A stretch of 64,000 nucleotides of DNA from RHKX01 sp041393495 (lineage in GTDB: Bacteria; Actinomycetota; Thermoleophilia; Solirubrobacterales; 70-9), in contig JAWKKA010000007.1 of assembly GCA_041393495.1 (NCBI GenBank), forward strand, positions 1-64,000, read 5' to 3'. How positions within the stretch are numbered: the first letter of the stretch is position 1; every line of letters begins with the position of its first letter. A program made the translations under genes and the position numbers. This document shows, one piece after another, positions 16,752 to 24,705 of the stretch. The notes under the pieces are model-generated. The model was not told the DNA's origin. It did not search any database and saw nothing but the letters and a program-made list of their open reading frames with translations.

Positions 16752-17879
16752 CTACAGGTCGGTCCCGTAGATCCGATAGGTCTTGACTATCTCGGCGCCG
16801 GTCGCCTCCATGCCGCGGTTCACCGGCTTGTTCGTCTCGAGGACCCAGCCGTTCTCGCCCTTGTACTGGGGCGTCTGCTCGGCCATGTCGTAGTGGCGCT
16901 TGAACAGCGCCGCGGCGACGCCGGTGTGCTGGTAGCCGGGCTTGACGCCGAGCGCGAAGATCCGGACCGCGTCGATCCGCTTGCGGGCCCGCAGCGCCTT
17001 CAGCCAACCGAACGGCAGCAGCCGCCCGTTCAGCTTCGCCAGCACCTGGTTGTAGTCGGGGAGGGTCAGCGCGACGCCGACGGTCTCGCCGGCGGCGGTC
17101 TCGGCGATCATCGCCCAGTGCTCGTCGAGGATCGGCTTCAGCTCCTTCGCGTAGTGCTCGATCTCGTTGTCGGTGAGCGGCACGAACGCCCAGTTGTCCT
17201 CCCAGGCGGCGTTGTAGACCTCCATGAAGCGGGCGATCTCGCCCTCCATGTCGCGACGTCGCATCCCCCGGATCGTGATCCCGTGCTCGGGCTCGAGCTT
17301 GTCGGCGAGCTCGAACAGCACCGGCATCACCTCGTTGCGGCCGGAGACGTGCAGGCTCCACTTGTAGAGGTCCATCGCCTTCACGAGCCCGCAGCCCTCG
17401 AGCAGCGCCGCGTAGTAGGGGTGGTGCCAGTTCTCGAGGATCTGCGGGCGCAGCTCGTGGCCTTTGACGAGCAGCCCGCACTCGTGGTTGGTCGAGAAGT
17501 CGAGCGGCCCGATCGCGTGGTCGCGGCCGCGCTCGCGCAGCCAAGCGAAGGCGGCGTCGAGCAGCGCCGCCGCCACCGCGGGGTCGTCCTCGCACTCGAA
17601 GAAGCCGAACTGGCCCCAGTCGTTGTGCTGGAACTCGTTGAAGCGATGGTCGACCTGGGCGGAGATCCGGCCAACCACGCGATCGCCGGAGCGGGCGAGG
17701 AAGTACTCGGCCTCGGCGTGCTCGAAGTAGGGGTTGCGGTCGCGGTCGAGGTGGCGCCTGCGCTCGCTGATCAGCGGCGGCACCCACTGCTCGACGCCCT
17801 CGTAGAGGCGGAACGGCAGCATGATGAACTCGCGCAGCTCGGAGCGGCCGGCGACGGGGGAGACCGTGATCTCACTCAT
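16752..17879 (-). CDS. GNAT-superfamily acetyltransferase-like protein
   Basis: 375 residues, soluble. The N-terminal part (EFIMLPFRLYEG, WVPPLISERRRHLD, EYFLARSGDRVVGRISAQVDH) looks like the start of a GNAT fold; the C-terminal half has a second one with FALGVKPGYQHTGVAAALFKRHYDMA, where the acetyl-CoA-binding loop would be expected, although the canonical R/Q-x-x-G-x-G/A is loose. No substrate can be named. Its start overlaps the end of the HAD gene upstream by 8 nt, so the two form an operon that ends at the terminator at 16705. Confidence 0.65.
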   Translation of the reverse strand: MSEITVSPVAGRSELREFIMLPFRLYEGVEQWVPPLISERRRHLDRDRNPYFEHAEAEYFLARSGDRVVGRISAQVDHRFNEFQHNDWGQFGFFECEDDPAVAAALLDAAFAWLRERGRDHAIGPLDFSTNHECGLLVKGHELRPQILENWHHPYYAALLEGCGLVKAMDLYKWSLHVSGRNEVMPVLFELADKLEPEHGITIRGMRRRDMEGEIARFMEVYNAAWEDNWAFVPLTDNEIEHYAKELKPILDEHWAMIAETAAGETVGVALTLPDYNQVLAKLNGRLLPFGWLKALRARKRIDAVRIFALGVKPGYQHTGVAAALFKRHYDMAEQTPQYKGENGWVLETNKPVNRGMEATGAEIVKTYRIYGTDL

Positions 17880-18510
17880 CGAGCGCCGACCTTATCTCCG
17901 CGATCGCCTGGGCGTTGTCGCGGAAGTGGACGGCCTGGATTCCGAGCTCGGCGGCGGCGACGCAGTTGGCCTCGGTGTCGTCGACGAACAGGCACTCGGC
18001 GGCGGCGACGCCGGCGAGCCGCTGCAGGGTCAGCTCGTAGATCCGCGGGTCGGGCTTGCGCATCCCGACGAAGGCCGAGTCGACGACCGTCTCGAAGATC
18101 TCGTCGACCGGCAGCTTCGCGCGCCAGATCGGCTCCCATTCGCGGACGTTGTTGGTCAGGATCGCCATCCGGTAGCCGCGACCCGACAGCTCCGCCATCA
18201 ACGCGATCATCTCCCCGTTCGGGTGGAGCCCGTCGAAGTAGGTCTCCCTGAAGCGGTGGAGGCGGGGCCGCTCGCCGATCAGCGGCTCGAGGCCGTCGCG
18301 GAGGATGGCGAGGAAGCGGTCCTCGCTGATCCGGCCGCACTCGAGCTCGAACAGCGGGTTGCGGCCGTCGAGCTGCGCGGCGCCCGCCGCCATCGCGGTG
18401 CCGAGCTGCTCGAGCGTGACGCCGGTGTCCTCCTGAAAGCGCGCGAAGGCGCCGAGCAGCGGCGAGGTGAGCACGCCGCCGAAGTCACTGATGACGGCGC
18501 GGATCGGCAC
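17872..18510 (-). CDS. HAD-superfamily (IA) hydrolase
   Basis: 212 residues. HAD motif I is atypical: AVISDFGGVLTSPL, with one aspartate and glycine where the usual DxD second aspartate stands, as in epoxide-hydrolase-N-terminal and YihX-like HADs. Motif II is MAILTNNVREWE, motif III MRKPDPRIYELTLQ and motif IV FVDDTEANC. A cap-1 helical domain (about 15-90) fits subfamily IA. This class includes sugar-phosphate phosphatases; the substrate is not predictable. GTG start. Operon with the downstream acetyltransferase. Confidence 0.8.
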   Translation of the reverse strand: MPIRAVISDFGGVLTSPLLGAFARFQEDTGVTLEQLGTAMAAGAAQLDGRNPLFELECGRISEDRFLAILRDGLEPLIGERPRLHRFRETYFDGLHPNGEMIALMAELSGRGYRMAILTNNVREWEPIWRAKLPVDEIFETVVDSAFVGMRKPDPRIYELTLQRLAGVAAAECLFVDDTEANCVAAAELGIQAVHFRDNAQAIAEIRSALDE

Positions 18511-18545
18511 GGGCGGGGATTCTTACCGAAGCGCGGCGGTCGCGC

Positions 18546-19229
18546 TCAGGGCGTGAGGATGTCGTAGCCGCCGACCGCCGCGGTGCCGCCGAGGCCCCAG
18601 GCGAACCGCGCTGCCTCGAGCCGGCCGTAGGGAGTCGCGGCGCCGGCGCCGGCGATCCGGCGGCCGGCCCCCCGCTCGGCCACCGACTCGCCCTCGCGCC
18701 AGAGCTCGAGCGTCGCCCGCACGTGGACGCCGGCCTCGTCGTAGGCGGTCGAGAGCAGCGGCTCGGCGTAGGCGGAGGGCTCCTCGCGGGGCTCGATCGT
18801 CGCAGCGCCGAGGAGCTCCTCGCCGTGGTCGCGGGAGTCCTCCGGACGCAGCGAGAAGAGGACGAGCAGCCGGCTCTCCGCGGTGATCGCCCAGACCGTC
18901 CGCGCCGCCGAGAAGCCGCCGTCGGGCAGCTCGAAGGCGACGCCCGGCCCCGACAGCGGCCCGTCCGGGTCGGAGCCGCTGGCCGCGACGCCGTAGACCG
19001 TCACCGCCCGGCCGTCGACGGCGAACTCGAGCGCCGGCCCGGCCGGGCTCCAGGACACCTCGACCGTCCCGTCGTCGGCACGCAGCCGCGCCCGCCCCTC
19101 CTCGGCCGGCTCCGGCGAGCTGGCCCGGACCGACCCGCCGTCGCCGATCCGCAGTACGTTCGCCCCCTCGGGGCCGTCGATCAGCGTGCAGTAGCCGCGC
19201 TCGCCGACGATGAACGAGATCACCCGCAC
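18546..19229 (-). CDS. Hypothetical beta-rich protein
   Basis: 227 residues; family not recognised. No signal peptide or membrane helix. The pattern of short strands (GYCTLIDGPEGANVLRI, GTVEVSWSPAGPALEFAVDG, AARTVWAITAESRLLVLFSL) suggests a beta-sandwich, possibly of the type found in uncharacterised actinobacterial proteins. FxsA lies 3 nt upstream on the same strand, so it is the second gene of an fxsA operon. The product may act on cell-surface or membrane matters, but this rests on position only. Confidence 0.6.
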   Translation of the reverse strand: MRVISFIVGERGYCTLIDGPEGANVLRIGDGGSVRASSPEPAEEGRARLRADDGTVEVSWSPAGPALEFAVDGRAVTVYGVAASGSDPDGPLSGPGVAFELPDGGFSAARTVWAITAESRLLVLFSLRPEDSRDHGEELLGAATIEPREEPSAYAEPLLSTAYDEAGVHVRATLELWREGESVAERGAGRRIAGAGAATPYGRLEAARFAWGLGGTAAVGGYDILTP

Positions 19230-19232
19230 CGA

Positions 19233-19778
19233 TCAGCGCTCCTCGCCCGGGTCGAGCTCGGGTCCCTCGACGGGGATCTCGCGGGCGCTGCCATCGAGGT
19301 CGTAGTCGCGGCGCGGCTGCCGCGGCGCCGGTCCCGGCCGCGGCGGCGGCCCGCCGGTCCTGGCTTCGCGGCGCCAGCCGGATGGACGCCGGTCGTAGAT
19401 GAAGAAGACCGAGCGGGCCGGGCCATAGCGGCGCGCGATCGCGACCAGCGAGCGGCGCAGCAGCGCCCGGGTCGGCGGCAACAGCAGCAAGAAGCCGAAG
19501 ACGTCGGTGATGAACCCGGGCGACATCAGCAGCGCGGCGCCGAAGATGATCGCGGCGCCGTCGTAGACTTCCTTGGCCGGAATCCGGGAGCTCGCCAGCG
19601 CCTCCTGAAAGCGCCGCCAGGCCGTCCGCCCCTGCGCGCGCAGCAGCGCCGCGCCGAGGAGGCTGTCGGCGATCAGCAGCGCGATCGTCGGCCAGACGCC
19701 GATCAGCCCGCCGACCTGGATGATCACGTACAGCTCCGCGATCGGCATCAGGATGAAGAGGAGCACGAGCAGGACCAT
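19233..19778 (-). CDS. fxsA: FxsA-family cytoplasmic membrane protein
   Basis: 181 residues. The FxsA core spans about 1-115: LLFILMPIAELYVIIQVGGLIG, TIALLIADSLLGAALLRAQG and GAALLMSPGFITDVFGFLLLLPPTR, the last being the family signature. It predicts three to four membrane helices. In E. coli FxsA titrates a phage exclusion protein, but the general role is unknown. The C-terminus (about 140-181) is a proline- and arginine-rich tail. ATG at 19778 is supported by a TACCCT box 9 nt upstream; the frame stays open further but is not protein-like. Divergent from sufT. Confidence 0.85.
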   Translation of the reverse strand: MVLLVLLFILMPIAELYVIIQVGGLIGVWPTIALLIADSLLGAALLRAQGRTAWRRFQEALASSRIPAKEVYDGAAIIFGAALLMSPGFITDVFGFLLLLPPTRALLRRSLVAIARRYGPARSVFFIYDRRPSGWRREARTGGPPPRPGPAPRQPRRDYDLDGSAREIPVEGPELDPGEER

Positions 19779-19787
19779 CGGCCCGCC

Positions 19788-19793
19788 AGGGTA
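19788..19793 (-). promoter_or_regulatory. -10 element of fxsA, leaderless type
   Basis: TACCCT on the minus strand, 9 nt before the ATG at 19778. Confidence 0.55.
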
Positions 19794-19838
19794 GAGAACG
19801 GCGCCGAGCGGAAGCCGCGCCCGGAGCGGCCGGTTCGC

Positions 19839-19844
19839 TAACTT
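19839..19844 (+). promoter_or_regulatory. -10 element of sufT, leaderless type
   Basis: TAACTT, then 6 nt, then the ATG at 19851. Confidence 0.55.
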
Positions 19845-19850
19845 GGGCGC

Positions 19851-20165
19851 ATGGCCGAAACCGTCAACGTCAGCGAGGAAGAGGTCTACGAGGCGCTCGA
19901 GGAGGTCATCGACCCCGAGCTCGGCCTCGACTTCGTCTCGCTCGGCCTCGTCTACGACGTCGAGATCGAGAACGGCGGCGAGGTCTACGTCACCTTCACC
20001 CTCACCACCCCCGCCTGCCCGATCGGCCCCCAGGTCTCCGAGCAGATGAAGGAGTTCGTCGGCGACATCGACGGCGTCGCCGCCGTCTACCCGAAGATGA
20101 TCTTCGACCCCCCCTGGTCCCCGGAGATGATGTCCGAGGACGCCAAGTTCGCGCTGGGGTTCTGA
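19851..20165 (+). CDS. sufT: SufT/MIP18-family (DUF59) Fe-S assembly protein
   Basis: 104 residues, a single DUF59 domain. VYEALEEVIDPELGLDFVSLGLVYDVEI is the signature, with the DPE/IGL-type core; TLTTPACPIG carries the conserved cysteine, and the protein ends in a W-rich stretch (FDPPWSPEMM). In Firmicutes and actinobacteria SufT helps mature Fe-S proteins under high demand. It usually sits at the end of the suf operon, but here it is about 27 kb from sufD. Monocistronic, divergent from fxsA. Confidence 0.8.
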   Translation: MAETVNVSEEEVYEALEEVIDPELGLDFVSLGLVYDVEIENGGEVYVTFTLTTPACPIGPQVSEQMKEFVGDIDGVAAVYPKMIFDPPWSPEMMSEDAKFALGF

Positions 20166-20198
20166 GGGGGCCACGGCGGACGGCCGGCCCGGGGTCGG

Positions 20199-22001
20199 TC
20201 AATCCGCGGGTCTGACGCGACGCTCCGAGTCGGTCACGCCTGGATGCCACCGGACTGAGTTCGGCAAGCCGGTCGCGCTGAAGTAGGGGCGCATGTACTC
20301 ACGCAGCAGGGGGTCGTCGACGTAGACGAAGGTGCCGAGGATGCCCCGGGTCATGAGCACCGCGTAGATGTTGCGGACGTAGGCGAGGATGTCCTCGTCG
20401 GTATAGGTGATCCCGAGCCGACCGTTGTTCCTCTTGCCCTGTCTGTCGAAGTAGTGCTCTCGGTTGAAGACGATCCGTCCCTCGTCCCGGTCGTAGCCCA
20501 GGTCCGGACCGACGAACACGCCGGCGTAGTTGAGGTCGTAGCCCTGGATCGTGTGGATCGAACCCACCTCCTCAACCGAGCTCTCCGAGGCCACCCAGTC
20601 CGTTTCGGTTCGATTCCATTGCAGCGTCAGGTCGCCGATCTCGATGTCGAAGGCACCTGGGTCGGTCTTGCTCTTCCACTCCCACGCGAAGCCCGCGAGT
20701 AGCCGGGCCAGCCCCTCGGACTGGTCGAGAAGGAGGATCTCGTCGCGCATCAGGACGGGGTCGTCGTAGAAACGCAAGTCGTACGGAGCGAAGCGGTCGG
20801 GTGCGGGCGGTGGCGCCCTGTCCGCCAGGATCGCCCGGATGTAGCCGACATAATCACCTCCACCCTCGCGGATGCGGTGCTGGGTCCGAAGGTGGTGCCG
20901 CCGGCCCTGGCTTCGGGCCTCCCGGGTAACCCGTTGCAGGTGGCTCGTGGGCAGGTCGGCCGGGCGCACGGTTTGCTCGACGTCGACGAACAGGATCTGG
21001 TGGTCGCTCTTGGCCCGAATCCAGTCGAGCTGGGTCTTGCTCGGGTCGTCCTCGCCGAAGAGGCCTTCGGTGATCTCCCGGAACTTGGCGTTCAGCGGGC
21101 CGGATGCCTGCGCAGCTCGCTGGTTCAGCCGGTGGGCTTCGTCGACCACGAGGAGATCGAAGCCCTCAGCGTCCTGGCCGACCTGAAACGGCGTCAGGAC
21201 CATGGCCTTCTCCAGGCCGGGGGTCTTGGCGAACACCCGGGTGATCGACTTCCGGAGCGACTGCTGCGGCACGACCAGGCCAATCCGCAGGTCCCTCAGG
21301 AGCTTGATGTGCTCACCGTCGAAGAAGTCGGCATAGCGCGCGTCGGCGTCAACGGGATCCTCCGGATCCGCACGGGCGATGTCGCGCAGGAGCTTGATCA
21401 GGTAGATCGCCACGACGGTCTTGCCGGTGCCGGGCTCGCCCTCGATCACGGAGATCGTCGGAGAGCCGGATTCGAGCCCGAACGTCAGTTGCTCGACGAT
21501 CTCGTCAACGGCGCTCGCCTGATCCGGGGTCAGGGCCTTGAAGGGGGAGAGCTTGAAGAGGTCGCGATTCTCGATCTCGGGCAACGAGCGCTCGAACAGC
21601 CCCTGGTCGCGCAGCGCTTCGAAGACCTCGCCGAACGACTCGCGGTACTCCTCGCGCCGAAAATAGTCGCGGTCGGCTTGGCCGAGGTTGCTATTGAGGA
21701 CCCGATACTTCCCGTCGCCCGCGAACAGGTTGATCAGGTGCGACTCGAGATCGAGGCACACCGACTTGTTGAAGGTCTCGCCGATCACGATCCGGGCATC
21801 CCTCAGGCCTCGCTTGCCGGGAGAAGCGAGATGGTCCTTGAGCCGCTTGAGCGCGTCACCGGTCTCGCCGACATAGACCGATCGATCGCCATCGAGCGTG
21901 TAGACGACCGGCCAGTTGGACAGACGCTCATCCCCGAGCAGGGAGATCGCCTCCACGCCCCGTCCACTGAAGCGAACCGGCTCGATCCTAAAGCTGTCCA
22001 T
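20199..22001 (-). CDS. GIY-YIG nuclease fused to DUF2075 P-loop ATPase/helicase
   Basis: 600 residues. The GIY-YIG part spans about 31-106: YTL (34), VYVGET (42-47), an arginine at 53, LDLESHLI with the catalytic-type glutamate at 86 and NSN near 103. The DUF2075 (Schlafen-type SF1) domain follows: Walker A EGEPGTGKT (187-195), Walker B LLVVDEAH (283-290), RTQHRIREGGGDYV, and the motif VI-like SIHTIQGYDLNYAGVFVG near 480. It probably cuts or remodels nucleic acid using ATP. It overlaps the MazG gene by 14 nt. Stand-alone relatives are uncharacterised; a defence role is inferred from the neighbourhood. Confidence 0.85.
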   Translation of the reverse strand: MDSFRIEPVRFSGRGVEAISLLGDERLSNWPVVYTLDGDRSVYVGETGDALKRLKDHLASPGKRGLRDARIVIGETFNKSVCLDLESHLINLFAGDGKYRVLNSNLGQADRDYFRREEYRESFGEVFEALRDQGLFERSLPEIENRDLFKLSPFKALTPDQASAVDEIVEQLTFGLESGSPTISVIEGEPGTGKTVVAIYLIKLLRDIARADPEDPVDADARYADFFDGEHIKLLRDLRIGLVVPQQSLRKSITRVFAKTPGLEKAMVLTPFQVGQDAEGFDLLVVDEAHRLNQRAAQASGPLNAKFREITEGLFGEDDPSKTQLDWIRAKSDHQILFVDVEQTVRPADLPTSHLQRVTREARSQGRRHHLRTQHRIREGGGDYVGYIRAILADRAPPPAPDRFAPYDLRFYDDPVLMRDEILLLDQSEGLARLLAGFAWEWKSKTDPGAFDIEIGDLTLQWNRTETDWVASESSVEEVGSIHTIQGYDLNYAGVFVGPDLGYDRDEGRIVFNREHYFDRQGKRNNGRLGITYTDEDILAYVRNIYAVLMTRGILGTFVYVDDPLLREYMRPYFSATGLPNSVRWHPGVTDSERRVRPAD

Positions 22002-22305
22002 ACTTGGTGCTCCGTCCCCGGGCCTTGCCAGGTGGGTACTTCCTGCGGGTCTCCTCGAGCTTGCCGAGGATGATCTCGTCCGTCTGCACACCGAGGTTCA
22101 ACGCGAGGAGATGGCAATAGGTGAGCACGTCCGCGAGCTCATCGACCACCCGCTTCGGATCCGCGGCGTTCGACCACTGGAAGCACTCGAGCAGCTCGCC
22201 CGCCTCGATGGCGATGCTCTTGGCGAGATTCTCCGGCGAGTGAAATTGCTCCCAGTCCCGTTCGGCGACAAAGGCTCGGAGTACCTGCTCGACGCCGTCG
22301 TCCAT
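21988..22305 (-). CDS. MazG-like nucleotide pyrophosphohydrolase
   Basis: 105 residues, an all-alpha NTP pyrophosphatase of the short MazG type. The Mg-binding pattern is EAGELLECFQW followed by DELADVLTYCHLLALNL (E-x-x-E then E-x-x-D). The C-terminus KYPPGKARG resembles MazG-like KxPxxKARG tails. It would hydrolyse (d)NTPs or a modified/signalling nucleotide to the monophosphate and pyrophosphate. First gene of a two-gene unit; its last 14 nt overlap the GIY-YIG/DUF2075 gene, so the products are probably made together. Confidence 0.85.
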   Translation of the reverse strand: MDDGVEQVLRAFVAERDWEQFHSPENLAKSIAIEAGELLECFQWSNAADPKRVVDELADVLTYCHLLALNLGVQTDEIILGKLEETRRKYPPGKARGRSTKYGQL

Positions 22306-22350
22306 CGCCGCAATGGTATGCGGTGAACAGTTCAGCGATAGGTAGGGCCT

Positions 22351-22755
22351 GTGGCACGCAATCAGCACTCCCCGGTCTTGATCGGTGACACTGCGCTGGT
22401 CACGCTGAGGAGCATGCCCCGTCCCGAGTCGATCGAGCCGATCCACGTCAGCGTCCCCGGTAGTCCGGACGACCCCCGCAGCCTGCGAGACGTCCCCGAG
22501 GGGGTGATCGTCCACTACGTGCCGGAGCTCCATCCGGACGACGTCTGCGTCGTCGACGGGATCCCGACCACATCGCCGTCGCGAACGCTGATCGACCTCG
22601 CCGAGATGCTGGGCATGGCGGAGCTCCGCGAGTGCTTCGCGCGCGCCCGTGAACTGGGGCTTCTCGACCTCGACGAGCTGGCAGCGGCTCGCGCGCGAGT
22701 CGAGTGGCGACCGTCGCTGGCGATGCTCGACGAGGTGATCGCGGAGTTCAGCTGA
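22351..22755 (+). CDS. AbiEi-like antitoxin fragment lacking the N-terminal HTH
   Basis: 134 residues. EPIHVSVPGSP, GVIVHYVPELHPDDVCVVDG and the core IPTTSPSRTLIDLAEML match the C-terminal domain of AbiEi-type (type IV TA) antitoxin/DUF559-associated proteins, where V-D-G-x-P-x-T-x-P-x-R-T-L-x-D-L-A is typical. Those proteins normally start with a winged-helix domain of about 70 residues that is absent here: the frame begins at a GTG 45 bp from the divergent MazG gene. No AbiEii nucleotidyltransferase follows. Best read as an antitoxin remnant, or a trimmed family member. Confidence 0.5.
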   Translation: MARNQHSPVLIGDTALVTLRSMPRPESIEPIHVSVPGSPDDPRSLRDVPEGVIVHYVPELHPDDVCVVDGIPTTSPSRTLIDLAEMLGMAELRECFARARELGLLDLDELAAARARVEWRPSLAMLDEVIAEFS

Positions 22756-22832
22756 ATTCGCCGTACCGTCTTCTCGAGCGAAGGGGTCCCGGTCGCCTTG
22801 CTGGACCCAGGTCGGGCAGCTTCACGTTTGTA

Positions 22833-22861
22833 GATATCAAGCTCTATCACATGTCGATATC
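22833..22861. promoter_or_regulatory. Probable VapBC operator/promoter
   Basis: An AT-rich island with two GATATC palindromes at 22833-22838 and 22856-22861 (23 bp apart), ending 10 bp before the vapB ATG. Paired palindromes at this position fit autoregulation by a VapB ribbon-helix-helix dimer of dimers. Confidence 0.5.
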
Positions 22862-22870
22862 ATCCTAACT

Positions 22871-23077
22871 ATGGCGAAGACATCGATCGAGATCGACGAC
22901 GGCAAGCTGAGGGCGGTGCGCGGGATCCTCGGGACGCGAACCAAGCGCGAGACCGTTGATGCGGCCCTGGACGACGTGATTCGCCGCCGCCGGCGTGAGC
23001 AGCTGGTCGAGCGGCTCAAGGCGATGGATGGCCTCGACCTCGACGACGAGCGGGTCATGGCCTCCGCGTGGCGGTAG
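22871..23077 (+). CDS. vapB: VapB-type antitoxin
   Basis: 68 residues. The N-terminal KTSIEIDDGKLRAVRGILG and KRETVDAALDDVIRRRRREQ form a ribbon-helix-helix of the VapB (DUF2191) kind; the C-terminal tail (LKAMDGLDLDDERVMASAWR) with an ending tryptophan is the usual toxin-binding segment. ATG start. The stop lies 10 nt inside the PIN-toxin frame, so translation is coupled. It should neutralise the PIN toxin and repress the operon through the GATATC palindromes just upstream. Confidence 0.85.
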   Translation: MAKTSIEIDDGKLRAVRGILGTRTKRETVDAALDDVIRRRRREQLVERLKAMDGLDLDDERVMASAWR

Positions 23078-23487
23078 CGCGCTACCTCGCGGACAAGAGC
23101 GCGCTGTCGCGACTGAGGGAGCCCGCGGTCAGCGATCGCCTCGCCCCCCTGCTCGTGGATGGGGCGGTCGCGACGTGCGGAGTCGTCCTGCTCGAGGTTC
23201 TGTACAGCGCTCGCTCCGGCGCCGACTACGCGGCAACGAGGGGGCAACTGGGGGGACTGGAGCGGGTTCCCGTCGACGATGTGGCTTTCGACCGTGCCCT
23301 CGAGGTCCAGGAGGGACTGGCGCGGCGCGGCGAGCATCGGGGTGCCTCGCTTCCCGACCTCCTGCTCGCGGCTGCGGCCGAACGGGCCACGCTCACGGTC
23401 CTTCACTACGACTCGGACTTCGATCGGATCCGCTCGATCACCGGGCAGGCTGCCGAGTGGGTCGTCCCGCGGGGCAGCGTCGACTGA
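23068..23487 (+). CDS. vapC: VapC-type PIN-domain ribonuclease toxin
   Basis: 139 residues. PIN-domain acidic quartet: D9 in ARYLADKSAL, E43 in LLEVLYSAR, D97 in ASLPDLLLAA and D115/D117 in LHYDSDFDRI. VapC toxins cleave tRNA or rRNA in an Mg-dependent way; the RNA target here cannot be predicted. The first acidic motif reads LADKSA rather than the common DTSA but keeps the aspartate. GTG start overlapping vapB by 10 nt. Looks intact. Confidence 0.87.
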   Translation: MAVARYLADKSALSRLREPAVSDRLAPLLVDGAVATCGVVLLEVLYSARSGADYAATRGQLGGLERVPVDDVAFDRALEVQEGLARRGEHRGASLPDLLLAAAAERATLTVLHYDSDFDRIRSITGQAAEWVVPRGSVD

Positions 23488-23567
23488 TCCCGGCGGTCGC
23501 CGCCGATGATTTTCCGGGGTCGGCGGAGTCAATGGTGGAAGATCGACCTCGCGGAAGGAAGCAGCGC

Positions 23568-24110
23568 ATGGCCTCACTGGTCCTGAAGATGTCCGTCTCG
23601 CTCGACGGCTGCGTCGCGGCGGCCGACGGGAGCGGCGAGTGGATGGCCGCCGGTCGCTCCGCGGATTCGACCGGTTGGGTCCTCGAGACCGTCAGCGGCG
23701 CCGGCGCACACCTCGTCGGTGCCGGCGCCTACGCGGAGTGGGCGTCCTACTGGCCCGGCGCATCCGGGCCGTTCGCCGAGGCGATGAACGAGATTCCCAA
23801 GGTCGTGTTCTCGCGCTCGCTCACGTCCGCCGGCTGGGGCGAGACGGAGATCGCCGCCGGCGATCTGGCCGAGGCCGTCACGCGGCTCAAGCGGGAGCGC
23901 TCGGGCGGCTACCTGCTCGCCCAGGGCGGGGCACGGTTCGCGCGCTCGCTGGTCGCGACCGGCCTGATCGACGAGTACCGCCTCGTCGTCCACCCGGTCG
24001 TCCTCGGCGCCGGCGAGCGGCTCTTCGCCGCGCCGCTGACGATCGAGCCGCTGAGCACCATCGCCTTCAGCGGCGGCGCGGTGGCCCACGTCTTCGCGGC
24101 GCGATCGTGA
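23568..24110 (+). CDS. Dihydrofolate reductase-family/RibD C-terminal-like reductase (1)
   Basis: 180 residues. VLKMSVSLDGCVAAADGSGEWM is the DHFR/RibD_C opening, with SLDG; PKVVFSRSL, GGYLLAQGGARFARSLVATGLIDEYRL and HPVVLGAGERLF are the NADPH-binding and closing motifs. Family members reduce pyrimidine deaminase products or unknown carbonyls with NADPH; this stand-alone type has no assigned substrate. ATG at 23568 has a GGAAGGA Shine-Dalgarno-like sequence; an in-frame ATG at 23532 is possible. A paralogue lies 28 nt downstream. Confidence 0.8.
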   Translation: MASLVLKMSVSLDGCVAAADGSGEWMAAGRSADSTGWVLETVSGAGAHLVGAGAYAEWASYWPGASGPFAEAMNEIPKVVFSRSLTSAGWGETEIAAGDLAEAVTRLKRERSGGYLLAQGGARFARSLVATGLIDEYRLVVHPVVLGAGERLFAAPLTIEPLSTIAFSGGAVAHVFAARS

Positions 24111-24138
24111 TCGACCGGTTCGGGAGAGGGAGTGACCG

Positions 24139-24705
24139 ATGGGCAAGCTGATCTACTCGATGGGCGTCTCGCTCGACGGCTACATCGCCGGGCCGGACGG
24201 CTCCTTCGACTGGTCGGTGCCGAGCGAGGAGCTGCACCGCTTCCACAACGAGCGGGTCCGCGAGCTCGGCGGCCACCTGCTCGGCCGGAACCTCTACGAG
24301 ACGATGCGCTACTGGGAGACGGCCGACCGGGACCCGGAGCTCGGTGAGGTCGAGCGCGAGTTCGCGGCCATCTGGCTGGAGCTTCCGAAGGTCGTCTGCT
24401 CGACGACGCTCGCCGACGTCGAGGGCAACACGCGCCTGGTGCGAGATGGCGTCGTCGCGGAGGTCGAGCGCCTGAAGGCGGAGGAGGGAGGGGACCTGGG
24501 GGTCGGCGGCGCCGGGCTGGCCGCGACCCTGATCAGGGCCGGCCTGGTCGACGAGTTCGAGCCGTTCGTCCACCCGGTGATCACCGGCGGCGGCACGCCG
24601 TTCCTTCCCGATCTGGAGGAGCCGCTCGACCTGGAGCTGGTCGGGACCCGGACCTTCGACACCGGGGTCGTCTTCATGCGCTACCGGCGGTCAGGGCGGG
24701 GATGA
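24139..24705 (+). CDS. Dihydrofolate reductase-family/RibD C-terminal-like reductase (2)
   Basis: 188 residues, same family as the preceding gene: LIYSMGVSLDGYIAGPDGSFDW, LLGRNLYETMRYWE, PKVVCSTTL, LGVGGAGLAATLIRAGLVDEF and HPVITGGGTPFLP. It is closer to the common DHFR-like family than its neighbour, and the two share only motif-level identity, so this is not a recent duplication. GAGAGGGAGTG lies just before the ATG as a ribosome site. The stop overlaps a possible 56-residue ORF in ATGA fashion. Confidence 0.82.
   Translation: MGKLIYSMGVSLDGYIAGPDGSFDWSVPSEELHRFHNERVRELGGHLLGRNLYETMRYWETADRDPELGEVEREFAAIWLELPKVVCSTTLADVEGNTRLVRDGVVAEVERLKAEEGGDLGVGGAGLAATLIRAGLVDEFEPFVHPVITGGGTPFLPDLEEPLDLELVGTRTFDTGVVFMRYRRSGRG

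Noticed and set aside
20877..22073. A 398-codon frame antisense to the GIY-YIG/DUF2075 gene
   Set aside because: The sense strand has clear GIY-YIG, Walker A and Walker B motifs; the antisense frame has none.
22995..23567. Extended N-terminus for the first DHFR-like reductase
   Set aside because: The frame runs over vapC, which has intact PIN residues; the reductase fold begins at VLKMSVSLDG just after ATG 23568.
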